DNA of 6,388 nt from JAAZHK01 sp964536075 (GCA_964536075.1 CAZHWO010000035.1:1-6388), one strand, 5' to 3'; counted from the stretch's first letter, positions 1 through 6,072 are shown. Numbers and translations are program-made. Notes: a model not told the origin generated them from the sequence alone.

Positions 1-59
1 CAGAGGAAAATTAAAGCTAAAATATCAATGGTATATATTAAAATATTTCTAAATTTCAT
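1..59 (-). CDS. Partial gene, N terminus only; probable membrane or exported protein
   Basis: An ATG at 59-57 on the minus strand opens a frame that runs out of the window after 19 codons. The peptide begins MKFRNILIYTIDILALIF: a short basic start followed by a hydrophobic run, as in a signal peptide or first membrane helix. The start is supported by an AAGGAG SD at 73-68, 8 nt upstream. The gene is transcribed away from the two-component system and shares its upstream region, so it is a reasonable candidate target of that system. The rest of the gene lies outside the window, so no family can be assigned. Confidence 0.6.
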   Translation of the reverse strand, partial: MKFRNILIYTIDILALIFL

Positions 60-99
60 GATTTATACTCCTTACGATGTACTACTAGTTTACCACAGT

Positions 100-148
100 T
101 TGACATATTTATTTACATTAAGGTAATCTAATTTACATATTTGGACAT
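100..148. repeat. Spaced TTxACAT direct repeats in divergent intergenic region
   Basis: Four related 7-mers lie in the same orientation: TTGACAT (100-106), TTTACAT (112-118), TTTACAT (132-138) and TGGACAT (142-148). The two central copies extend to an identical ATTTACAT (111-118 and 131-138), exactly 20 bp apart, about two helical turns. The outer copies are offset by 12 and 10 bp. OmpR/PhoB-family regulators typically bind direct repeats about one turn apart, so these are candidate sites for the adjacent response regulator. In such AT-rich DNA part of the similarity could be chance. TTGACA at 100-105 could instead be a -35 box, but no good -10 follows. Confidence 0.35.
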
Positions 149-178
149 AACTATTAATAGAAGAAAAAGGGATGATTT

Positions 179-208
179 TTCACAAATAATACATATCTAT
201 TGTATAAT
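179..208 (+). promoter_or_regulatory. Sigma-A-type promoter of the two-component operon
   Basis: TTCACA (179-184, five of six matches to TTGACA) is followed after 18 bp by a perfect TATAAT (203-208). Transcription would start near 215, giving a leader of about 15 nt that begins just before the SD GGAAGTG at 218-224. The direct repeats at 100-148 end about 30 bp upstream of the -35 box, a position from which a bound regulator could act. Confidence 0.65.
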
Positions 209-229
209 ATGTTTAATGGAAGTGATTTT

Positions 230-901
230 ATGAAAATATTAATTGTCGATGATGAAGAACTAATTAGAGATGTCATTAAAGAATACGCTATTAATGAAGG
301 TTATCAAATATTAGAGGCTAGTAATGGTTTAGAAGCTATTCAAAAGGTAACCAATAACCAAGATATTGATATAATCATCATGGATATTATGATGCCTAAA
401 TTAGATGGATTTACTTCTTGTAAAGAGATTAGAAAAATTAAAGATATTCCGATTATGATGTTATCCGCCCGTAGTGAAGAATTGGATAAGCTAATGGGTT
501 TTGATTTAGGCATTGATGACTACATGACTAAACCATTTAGTCCGAAAGAGTTAATTGCTAGAATTAAAGCTATTGTTAAACGAAATCACGAAGAAGTTAC
601 TGATACCTATAATTATCAAGGATTATCCATCGATTATAAAGGACATTTAGTTAAAGTGGATAATAAAGAAGTCAAGCTTACCCCTAAAGAATATGATCTT
701 TTATGTTATTTTATTAAAAATACCAATATTGTTTTATCGAGAGAACAAATACTAAATCAAATATGGGGCTATACTTTTTATGGTGATGATCGGACTATTG
801 ATACACATATTAAAATGTTACGAAATAATTTAGGAAAGTATCGGACTTTAATTAAAACGGTCCATGGTGTGGGTTATAAATATGAAATTAGAGAAAAATA
901 G
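230..901 (+). CDS. OmpR/PhoB-family DNA-binding response regulator
   Basis: This 223-aa protein is the cytoplasmic output half of a two-component system. The receiver domain (about 1-117) has the acidic pair D7/D8, phospho-acceptor D52 in the segment IIIMDIMMPKLDG, the switch residue S79 and K101 in the KPF motif. A winged-helix domain (about 130-220) carries LTPKEYDLL, the recognition segment DRTIDTHIKMLRNNL and the terminal TVHGVGYKYE hairpin typical of OmpR/PhoB proteins. The ATG at 230 was chosen because SD GGAAGTG (218-224) precedes it by 5 nt. An upstream in-frame TTG at 200 would place the -10 box inside the coding region. The gene overlaps the histidine kinase start by 20 nt. Family assignment is firm, but the regulon cannot be named. 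Confidence 0.96.
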   Translation: MKILIVDDEELIRDVIKEYAINEGYQILEASNGLEAIQKVTNNQDIDIIIMDIMMPKLDGFTSCKEIRKIKDIPIMMLSARSEELDKLMGFDLGIDDYMTKPFSPKELIARIKAIVKRNHEEVTDTYNYQGLSIDYKGHLVKVDNKEVKLTPKEYDLLCYFIKNTNIVLSREQILNQIWGYTFYGDDRTIDTHIKMLRNNLGKYRTLIKTVHGVGYKYEIREK

Positions 902-2282
902 TTTAATTACCAAGATCTGGTTATATTTAATAGTTTTCTCCATTGCCATTATCTCTTTTCTTTGGCTTTTCCAGGTTATTTTCTTAGACAGTTTTTATGA
1001 ATATATGAAATTAAAAGATATTAGTAAAATATCTAATCAGATAATCGAAAAATATAAAGATGAAAATTTTATCGATGTTATGGATTTAATTACTTATAAT
1101 AAAGGAGTTTGTATTGAAGTAGTAAGTGATGCTAATGCCTTATATTCTTCTAATAGTCCTAGTAGAGGCTGTATGGGAGATGTGGGTAAAAATATTACTT
1201 ATCAAAATATAAAGAGAGCCTTTATTAATGATAATAACAATCAAGCTAGTTACAAAATTATTAATGAGCAGTTTAATAATAAAGTATTAGTTCATGGGAT
1301 TAAATTAGAGAATAACCTTTTTGTTTTTATTAATGTTTCTTTAGAACCACTAAATTCGGTTACTAATATCTTAGTTATTCAATTAATATATGTAACCATT
1401 ATTGTTCTATTATTATCATTAGTCATTGCTTATTTTATTTCCAAAAAAGTTTCTAAACCTATTATTGAAATAAATGAAGCGGCGAAGGATTTATCTAAAG
1501 GTAAATATGAGGTTAATTTTAAGACTAAGGAAGATATTAGAGAAATTAATGAATTAGTCACTACTTTAAACTATACTAGTGGTGAATTAGCTAAAACGGA
1601 AAGTTTACGGCGCGAATTTTTAGCTAATGTTTCTCATGATTTAAAGACGCCGCTTACAATGATTAAAGCTTATGCGGAAATGGTTAGGGATTTAACTTAT
1701 AATGATTCCAAAAAAAGAAATAAAAATTTAAAGACCATTATTGAAGAGACCGATCGTTTAAATTTACTCGTTAATGATATTTTAGATTTATCAAAAATGC
1801 AATCCAATACGGTGGAGTTAAATATTGCAACTTTTGATTTAAATGCCGTTATTAATAATATTATGAAAAAGTTTGATTATCTAAAAGATCGAGAGAAATA
1901 TCTTTTTGAATATAAAAATAAGAAAGAATTAATAGTAGATGCTGATATTAAACGCATTGAACAGGTTTTATATAATTTAATTGGTAATGCCATTAATTTT
2001 ATTGGTGATGATAAAAAAATAGTGATAAAAGTAACAGATAATTATGAAACTTATCATGTTGAAGTAATTGATCATGGTCAGGGAATTAACGAAGAGGATT
2101 TACCACTTATATGGGATAAATATTATAAAACTGATAAAAAATATAAAAGAAATGATATTGGTACCGGGGTTGGTCTTTCAATTGTTAAAAATATTTTGAC
2201 TAAACATAACTTTAATTATGGCGTTAGTTCTATTGAAAATGAAGGAACCATATTTTATTTCGATATTAAAAAAAGCAAGTAA
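882..2282 (+). CDS. Membrane sensor histidine kinase (HAMP, HisKA, HATPase_c)
   Basis: This 466-aa kinase is the partner of the preceding response regulator. A first membrane helix (about 13-35) and a second (about 161-187) flank an extracytoplasmic sensor region of about 125 residues containing C77 and C97, which could form a disulfide. A HAMP linker follows (about 188-240), then a HisKA domain with phospho-acceptor H252 in VSHDLKTPL. The ATPase domain shows the N box (NLIGNAINF, 365-373), G1 (DHGQGI, 397-402) and G2 (GTGVGLSIV, 427-435). The ATG at 882 gives a typical basic kinase N terminus (MKLEKNSL). The frame is open back to an ATG at 864, which would add six residues; neither start has a strong SD, so coupling to the upstream gene is likely. 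The sensor domain is not recognised, so the signal is unknown. Confidence 0.95.
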   Translation: MKLEKNSLITKIWLYLIVFSIAIISFLWLFQVIFLDSFYEYMKLKDISKISNQIIEKYKDENFIDVMDLITYNKGVCIEVVSDANALYSSNSPSRGCMGDVGKNITYQNIKRAFINDNNNQASYKIINEQFNNKVLVHGIKLENNLFVFINVSLEPLNSVTNILVIQLIYVTIIVLLLSLVIAYFISKKVSKPIIEINEAAKDLSKGKYEVNFKTKEDIREINELVTTLNYTSGELAKTESLRREFLANVSHDLKTPLTMIKAYAEMVRDLTYNDSKKRNKNLKTIIEETDRLNLLVNDILDLSKMQSNTVELNIATFDLNAVINNIMKKFDYLKDREKYLFEYKNKKELIVDADIKRIEQVLYNLIGNAINFIGDDKKIVIKVTDNYETYHVEVIDHGQGINEEDLPLIWDKYYKTDKKYKRNDIGTGVGLSIVKNILTKHNFNYGVSSIENEGTIFYFDIKKSK

Positions 2283-2293
2283 TTCTTGCTTTT
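2271..2293. terminator. Bidirectional intrinsic terminator shared by convergent genes
   Basis: AAAAGCAAG (2271-2279) and CTTGCTTTT (2285-2293) form a perfect 9-bp stem with a TAATT loop. The A/T ends of the stem supply a T-tract in both directions, followed by TATTTTG on the plus strand and more T on the minus strand. The kinase stop codon (2280-2282) is in the loop. The Nudix-PHP stop codon (2294-2292) sits at the base of the stem. The two genes are only 9 nt apart. Confidence 0.85.
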
Positions 2294-3758
2294 ATTTTGT
2301 TAAGGCATTAAGAAGTGATAATTGTTTTATTTTAATGTTATGATTTTTACCAGTTCCCATGTCAATATCGGGTTTAACATTTGGTCCATGAAAATCACTG
2401 CCACCACTAATTAAGAGATATAAATCCCTAGCAATGGCTTGATAACAGGCGGTTTCTTGTTTGCTATGACTAGAATGGTAAACTTCTAATCCTTGTAGTC
2501 CCAAAGTTTGCATAGTTTTAATTAATTTAAGCAAATCGGGTGTATCTAATTCTAAAGAATTGGGATGGGCTAAAACAGGGATTCCCCCACTCTGTAAAAT
2601 TAAAGCTAAACACTCTTCATAAGGAAGACCTTTACCCATAGCTTGAATTTTAGCATAAGCCGCAATTAAATATTTATCAAAAGCCTCTTGAATAGTGTTA
2701 GCATAATGGTTATTAACTAATAATCGAGCCACATCAGGTCGACCTAAATTGTGATTAGCGTTAACTAATTCTTTTATTTCATTATAAGTAAATCTTATTC
2801 CATAATCCTTTTTTATTTGTTCCATAATTGATAAAACAGAATTAAGACTATTATCTTTTAGTTCTTGCATTTTCCCATTTAATAAAGGATCGTTAAGGTC
2901 AATACCATAACCTAAAATATGCATTCTTCCCTTTTTCGTATTAGCTGATAATTCAATACCTGGAATAAATCTTATTTTATTTAAGTAAATAGAATGTTCT
3001 AAAAGTTGCTGGTTACCTAATAAAGTATCATGATCCGTTATTGATAAAGTTCTTATTCCTTTAAGATAAGCTTTCTCTACTAATTGTTCCGGAGTCAATT
3101 CGCCATCAGAATAAATACTATGCATATGAAGATCAATTAGGTCCTCTGGTTCATCACTACTTTTTTCTGGTTCTATACGATCATCACCAAAAGTCGCTAG
3201 CCAATGACCAAAAGAAGTCTCCGAAGATCTCGGTGAGTATAGTCTTTTATATTCTTCTAAAACGCTAAGAAGATCTTGTTTAAAACAAGTATACCTCGGA
3301 TTAGTAGATGAATATCTCATAAGAAGTTCTTTAACATCATCTAATTTAGTTTGATAAACGGTAAAAAGCCCTTGTTCTTCAGCTTTTGTTAAACAGTTAC
3401 TTTTTAAATCAAGCGCATAATTTCCTTTAATAACATAATAAGTCGTTTTAGTTTTTTTATTAGTCGTATTATTACTGTTACGAACAGGATAATCTTTTAA
3501 GTAATTAGTAATTTCCATCAAAGGAAACATATCTTGAGTATCAACATCTATACCTAATTCTTCTTTTAGCTCTCTTTTTAAAGCAAGGCTAGCATTTTCC
3601 CCATCATCAAGTTTACCACCAGGTAACATATAGATATCAGCATATTTTATAATGAATATTTCATTATTATCATTAATAATAAGAGCTCTTACTTTGTCAG
3701 TAGTAACATTAATATCTTCATCTATTAGATTGGCTAAATTATTAACTATTTTTTGCAT
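2292..3758 (-). CDS. Nudix hydrolase - PHP phosphoesterase fusion (YciV/TrpH-like PHP)
   Basis: This 488-aa protein joins two complete hydrolase domains. The N-terminal Nudix domain (about 20-165) has a canonical Nudix box: G48, E54, then REL-x-EE-x-G at 62-69. The C-terminal PHP domain (about 207-488) keeps the expected metal ligands: H211 and H213 (DLHMHS), D218, D242/H243 (TDHD), E269 (PGIEL), H280, H398 (LAHP), D455 and H457 (SDFHG). A polar Ser/Glu/Asp-rich linker (about 172-206) separates them. Nudix enzymes hydrolyse nucleoside diphosphates linked to another group. YciV/TrpH PHP proteins act on nucleoside 3',5'-bisphosphates and as 5'-3' exoribonuclease (RNase AM). A nucleotide or RNA 5'-end role is therefore inferred, not shown. 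It is the last gene of the operon and overlaps the upstream gene by 17 nt. Its own SD is weak, so translational coupling is likely. Confidence 0.9.
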   Translation of the reverse strand: MQKIVNNLANLIDEDINVTTDKVRALIINDNNEIFIIKYADIYMLPGGKLDDGENASLALKRELKEELGIDVDTQDMFPLMEITNYLKDYPVRNSNNTTNKKTKTTYYVIKGNYALDLKSNCLTKAEEQGLFTVYQTKLDDVKELLMRYSSTNPRYTCFKQDLLSVLEEYKRLYSPRSSETSFGHWLATFGDDRIEPEKSSDEPEDLIDLHMHSIYSDGELTPEQLVEKAYLKGIRTLSITDHDTLLGNQQLLEHSIYLNKIRFIPGIELSANTKKGRMHILGYGIDLNDPLLNGKMQELKDNSLNSVLSIMEQIKKDYGIRFTYNEIKELVNANHNLGRPDVARLLVNNHYANTIQEAFDKYLIAAYAKIQAMGKGLPYEECLALILQSGGIPVLAHPNSLELDTPDLLKLIKTMQTLGLQGLEVYHSSHSKQETACYQAIARDLYLLISGGSDFHGPNVKPDIDMGTGKNHNIKIKQLSLLNALTK

Positions 3759-4170
3759 TTGTCACACTTACACTTTTTTGAATATTAATAAGACGTTTTA
3801 TTCTCTGGTTTGTACTATTTTTTATCGTTTTCTCGATTTTTTCTAAATTTAGTTTATTTAAGATGGCTACAATATCTATGGCCTCTTCATTTTCATAAGC
3901 TTGAAAAACTAAAGAGAGGGTTGTTTCCAAAACTAAATTGCGATATGGGGTTAGAAAACCAAAGTTAGAACTAATATATCGATCATTGGAACTATCTCTT
4001 CTTGAATAATTAGTCCGGTCTTTACATATTAAACATTTGCATGAGTTACTATAATCATCAAAACCATTAATTTCTATAACTAAATGTTGACAATTAGCAG
4101 GAGTTATTTTTCCTTCTAAATATTCTTTGGGTTTAATCAGACGTTTTGTTTGTTTTTCATTCATTTTCAT
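3742..4170 (-). CDS. Unrecognised small protein with CxH...CxCxxC cluster
   Basis: This 142-aa protein is not recognised. It has no signal peptide or membrane segment and is probably cytoplasmic. Its N-terminal third holds a possible metal site: C27-x-H29 followed by C44-x-C46-xx-C49 (SCKCLICKD), suggestive of zinc binding but unlike a named finger I know. The region 78-133 appears helical and the C terminus is Lys/Arg-rich. The ATG at 4170 has an AAAGGAG SD 7 nt upstream and overlaps the previous stop codon as ATGA, so the pair is translationally coupled. The 3' end overlaps the Nudix-PHP start by 17 nt. Being placed between an unknown gene and a nucleotide hydrolase suggests a shared pathway or complex; nothing more can be supported. 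Confidence 0.75.
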   Translation of the reverse strand: MKMNEKQTKRLIKPKEYLEGKITPANCQHLVIEINGFDDYSNSCKCLICKDRTNYSRRDSSNDRYISSNFGFLTPYRNLVLETTLSLVFQAYENEEAIDIVAILNKLNLEKIEKTIKNSTNQRIKRLINIQKSVSVTNAKNS

Positions 4171-4547
4171 ATTTTTACTCCTTTAATAAATACTTTTAAT
4201 AATACTCTCTGGCCTTTTTTTGCCACTATTGGCAATGGGGTGATTGAGAGATTATTATTAGCGGGAGGTCTTTCTACTGAACTTTTAACTTTGGTATTAG
4301 TGTGATAGGTTCTTCCTTCATTCAATTGCATATTTAAATCTAATGAATAATCATATACTTCCATTATTTTTTGCATGTTATTACTATTATATTTACCCAT
4401 TTTTTCTTTAACATCTTCATCATTTTTTACATATACGGGATAATATTCATAATCAAATGTATCACATACAACAATTAGATGAGAATTGGTGCTATTATTT
4501 CCATCTTCTAACCAACATTTGATTTCATCTTTAATAGGGAGATCCAT
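4167..4547 (-). CDS. Unrecognised small cytoplasmic protein, first gene of LysR-divergent operon
   Basis: This 126-aa acidic protein is not recognised. It contains a hydrophobic strand followed by an acidic/aromatic run (HLIVVCDTFDYEYYPVYV, about 23-40), a central segment QKIMEVYDYSLDL and a C-terminal beta-like stretch (VAKKGQRVLLKVFIKG). It has no membrane helix or known catalytic motif. The ATG at 4547 was chosen because the SD AAAGGAA lies about 9 nt upstream. An in-frame GTG at 4556 would directly abut the SD and is unlikely. The stop overlaps the next ATG (ATGA). A tiny upstream ORF ends 1 nt before its start codon. The compact fold-like sequence and tight operon packing argue that it is real. 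Confidence 0.72.
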   Translation of the reverse strand: MDLPIKDEIKCWLEDGNNSTNSHLIVVCDTFDYEYYPVYVKNDEDVKEKMGKYNSNNMQKIMEVYDYSLDLNMQLNEGRTYHTNTKVKSSVERPPANNNLSITPLPIVAKKGQRVLLKVFIKGVKI

Positions 4548-4548
4548 T

Positions 4549-4575
4549 TTAAACACTTCCTTTCTTTATTAACAT
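4549..4575 (-). CDS. Possible 8-codon leader ORF upstream of the operon
   Basis: ATG at 4575-4573 opens MLIKKGSV and ends with TAA at 4551-4549, one nucleotide before the ATG of the first operon gene. It is preceded by GAGGGGGG with 6 nt spacing, which could pair with 16S rRNA using a G-U pair. The SD of the next gene lies inside it. Translation of this ORF could therefore control initiation on the operon. It is too short for coding statistics and may be chance. Confidence 0.25.
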   Translation of the reverse strand: MLIKKGSV

Positions 4576-4591
4576 TTATTTCCCCCCTCTA

Positions 4592-4620
4592 ATTGTATTT
4601 TATAATGAATTTTGTTATAA
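4592..4620 (-). promoter_or_regulatory. Predicted promoter of the minus-strand Nudix-PHP operon
   Basis: On the minus strand TTATAA (4620-4615, weak -35) is followed after 17 bp by TACAAT (4597-4592, five of six matches to TATAAT). Initiation would be near 4585, at or just before a run of six G. A poor -35 with a good -10 is what an activator-dependent promoter often looks like, which fits LysR control. The -10 and -35 boxes overlap those of the opposing LysR promoter. Confidence 0.4.
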
Positions 4621-4621
4621 T
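4593..4621 (+). promoter_or_regulatory. Promoter of the LysR-type regulator gene
   Basis: TTGTAT (4593-4598) and a perfect TATAAT (4616-4621) are separated by 17 bp, so a start near 4628 is expected. The inverted repeat at 4636-4652 then falls in the early transcribed region, between the start site and the SD GGAGGT (4654-4659). Confidence 0.6.
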
Positions 4622-4635
4622 AAAAATACATATTT

Positions 4636-4652
4636 GTTATGTTTATCATAAC
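4636..4652. promoter_or_regulatory. Perfect dyad with T-N11-A core, candidate LysR operator
   Basis: GTTATG-TTTAT-CATAAC is a perfect 6-5-6 inverted repeat. Its core TATG-N5-CATA (4638-4650) fits the T-N11-A pattern bound by LysR-type regulators. It lies downstream of the predicted LysR start site and is centred about 59 bp upstream of the predicted minus-operon start, the usual position of a LysR recognition site. It could also fold in the LysR mRNA immediately before the SD. Confidence 0.55.
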
Positions 4653-4663
4653 TGGAGGTTATT

Positions 4664-5563
4664 ATGAATGTAAATTTTGAATTGTATCGTATTTTCTTTG
4701 TGGTAGCTAATGCTCAAAATATCACCAAAGCAGCTAATGAATTAATGATTTCGCAACCAGCTATTAGTAAAGCTATTAAAAATCTCGAAGATCAGTTAGG
4801 TGGTCAGTTATTTGTTAGAACTAAACGAGGAGTTGTGTTAACAGATGAGGGTCAAGAATTCTATAATTATATAAAACACGCTATGGAATATATTGCTAAT
4901 GCGGAAAATAAATTTACTGATCTTATTAATCTAGAATCAGGCAGTATAAGAATAGGAGTCAGTACTACTTTAACAAGAGAATTTTTATTACCTTATTTAA
5001 AAGATTTCCACAAACAATATCCCAAAATAGATATTCAAATTAATACAAGTTTGGCAAGTGAGTTAATTAATAAACTTAAAAATGGTTTAATTGATATGGT
5101 TATTTTAAACTTACCCAGTAAAAGAGATAATGATTTGGAGATTATTGAGTGTAAAGAAGTTCATGATTATTTTGTAGTTAATGAGAATTATAAAGATTTA
5201 GTTAATAAGAGCTTGACTTGGGAGGATTTAAATAATTATCCTTTAATCCTACAAGCTAAAGGTGCTAATACGCGGACTTTTATTGATAATTTTGCTAAAG
5301 AATTGAATGTTATGTTAAAACCCAATATGGAGCTTGCTAGCTATACTTTGGTAGTAGAATTTACCAAGATTGGTTTAGGTATCGGTTATGCTACAAAGGA
5401 ATATATTGAAAAAGAAATCCAAAATAAAGAACTATTTATTTTAGATGTAAAACCTACTGTTCCTAGTAGATATGTTGGTATTGCTTTATCAAAAAATCAT
5501 TTACCTAATTTTAGTACTAAAAAGTTAATTGAGATAATAATAAAAGATATCATTCATAATTGA
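4664..5563 (+). CDS. LysR-type transcriptional regulator
   Basis: This 299-aa protein has the standard LysR length and layout. The N-terminal winged helix-turn-helix (about 4-64) includes ITKAANELMISQPAISKAI and the wing motif LFVRTKRGVVLTDEG. A linker helix leads to a periplasmic-binding-protein-like effector domain (about 91-297) starting SGSIRIGVSTT. The effector is not evident from sequence. The ATG at 4664 has a strong GGAGGT SD 4 nt upstream. The gene diverges from the three-gene Nudix-PHP operon across a 116-bp region containing overlapping promoters and a T-N11-A dyad, so it probably activates that operon and represses itself. Confidence 0.95.
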   Translation: MNVNFELYRIFFVVANAQNITKAANELMISQPAISKAIKNLEDQLGGQLFVRTKRGVVLTDEGQEFYNYIKHAMEYIANAENKFTDLINLESGSIRIGVSTTLTREFLLPYLKDFHKQYPKIDIQINTSLASELINKLKNGLIDMVILNLPSKRDNDLEIIECKEVHDYFVVNENYKDLVNKSLTWEDLNNYPLILQAKGANTRTFIDNFAKELNVMLKPNMELASYTLVVEFTKIGLGIGYATKEYIEKEIQNKELFILDVKPTVPSRYVGIALSKNHLPNFSTKKLIEIIIKDIIHN

Positions 5564-5580
5564 TTTAAACTTGTAAAATA

Positions 5581-5614
5581 AAAAGAAACACAAAAAGATG
5601 TGTTTGCTTTTTTT
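5581..5614 (+). terminator. Intrinsic terminator of the LysR gene
   Basis: AAACACA (5586-5592) pairs with TGTGTTT (5599-5605) around a 6-nt loop. The stem can extend through A/T pairs on either side of a G/GC bulge, and T7 follows at 5608-5614. It starts 17 nt after the stop codon. Confidence 0.75.
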
Positions 5615-5635
5615 GATATAATAAAAAAGAAAAGA

Positions 5636-5719
5636 ATTGATAAAATTCAAATAAGATCAAAAGGTGGCAAAAATAAGTACTACTCAAAAGAAGAAAAAAT
5701 AAAAACCATTATTTTCTAA
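5636..5719 (+). pseudogene. Possible relic of an IS3-type transposase OrfA N terminus
   Basis: A 27-codon open stretch contains RSKGGKNKYYSKEEKIK, resembling the basic KxYSxEEK start of IS3/IS150-family OrfA proteins just before their helix-turn-helix. There is no ATG, the frame ends at TAA (5717-5719), and nothing after it continues a transposase. If real, it is a short remnant whose end runs into the terminator and stop of the opposing gene. In A-rich DNA a Lys-rich reading can arise by chance, so this is tentative. Confidence 0.2.
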
Positions 5720-5739
5720 TAGTATCGATGGTTTTTATT
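5698..5739 (-). terminator. Terminator hairpin overlapping the 3' end of the small minus gene
   Basis: AATAAAAACCAT (5698-5709) and ATGGTTTTTATT (5728-5739) form a perfect 12-bp stem with an 18-nt loop. On the minus strand a T-rich tract (TTTTCTTCTTTT) follows. The right arm lies inside the last codons of the gene and the stop codon is at the loop edge. The symmetrical A/T ends could also act on the plus strand. Confidence 0.65.
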
Positions 5740-6047
5740 AATCGGCGAACATTGTCAGCTGATACAATACCATCACTTCTTTGCATATCAATATGTAAAT
5801 CTTCGGTTAATGTCCGACCTGATAGATAAGGTTTATATTTAAACCGTACTCCACCAATAACGGGAATATTTGTTTTAGCTCTTAAAGTATTTTCATCATT
5901 AATAACACCTAAAACATAGTCAAAATATAAATAATCATCGGTCCAATTCATGCCTAGACCAATTATCTTGGATGGATCTATAATTTCTTCCTTGGTTATA
6001 GGTTTCTCTATTATCGTGAATAAAATGTTTTGATATAATATTTGCAA
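5709..6047 (-). CDS. Unrecognised 112-aa protein with doubtful start (possible frameshift)
   Basis: The frame reads like a genuine soluble protein, for example GLGMNWTDDYLYFDYVLGVI and DGIVSADNVRRLIKTID, but I do not recognise its family. No membrane segment is evident. The start is problematic. The longest frame begins at TTG 6047, immediately after an in-frame TAA and without an SD. A well-formed start (SD AGAGGTGA and ATG at 6075-6073, behind an extended -10) lies 28 nt upstream in another frame, which stops after 46 codons at 5937-5935. Likely explanations are a 1-nt insertion near the 5' end (natural or sequencing error), a coupled upstream ORF, or an internal start at Met33 (about 5951). 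Removing one base near 6033 would give a continuous protein of about 122 aa. Confidence 0.55.
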   Translation of the reverse strand: MQILYQNILFTIIEKPITKEEIIDPSKIIGLGMNWTDDYLYFDYVLGVINDENTLRAKTNIPVIGGVRFKYKPYLSGRTLTEDLHIDMQRSDGIVSADNVRRLIKTIDTIRK

Positions 6048-6072
6048 TTAATAATGTAGTTTTTCTACTAAT

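Noticed and set aside
200..229. TTG at 200 as start of the response regulator
   Set aside because: The -10 box TATAAT lies at 203-208, inside the extension; ATG 230 has a proper SD and gives the standard MKILIVDDE start.
3652..3846. 64-codon plus-strand ORF
   Set aside because: It lies antisense over the Nudix domain start and the 3' end of the preceding gene, both well supported on the minus strand; hydrophobic low-complexity translation and no SD.
4548..4556. GTG at 4556 as start of the first operon gene
   Set aside because: It directly abuts the SD with no spacing; ATG 4547 has suitable spacing.
4629..4663. Riboswitch or T-box in the LysR leader
   Set aside because: The leader is only about 35 nt with one short dyad, too small for any known riboswitch or T-box.
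5664..5702. 12-codon GTG ORF reading MAKISTTQKKKK
   Set aside because: No SD at usable spacing, very short and Lys-rich as expected for A-rich DNA.
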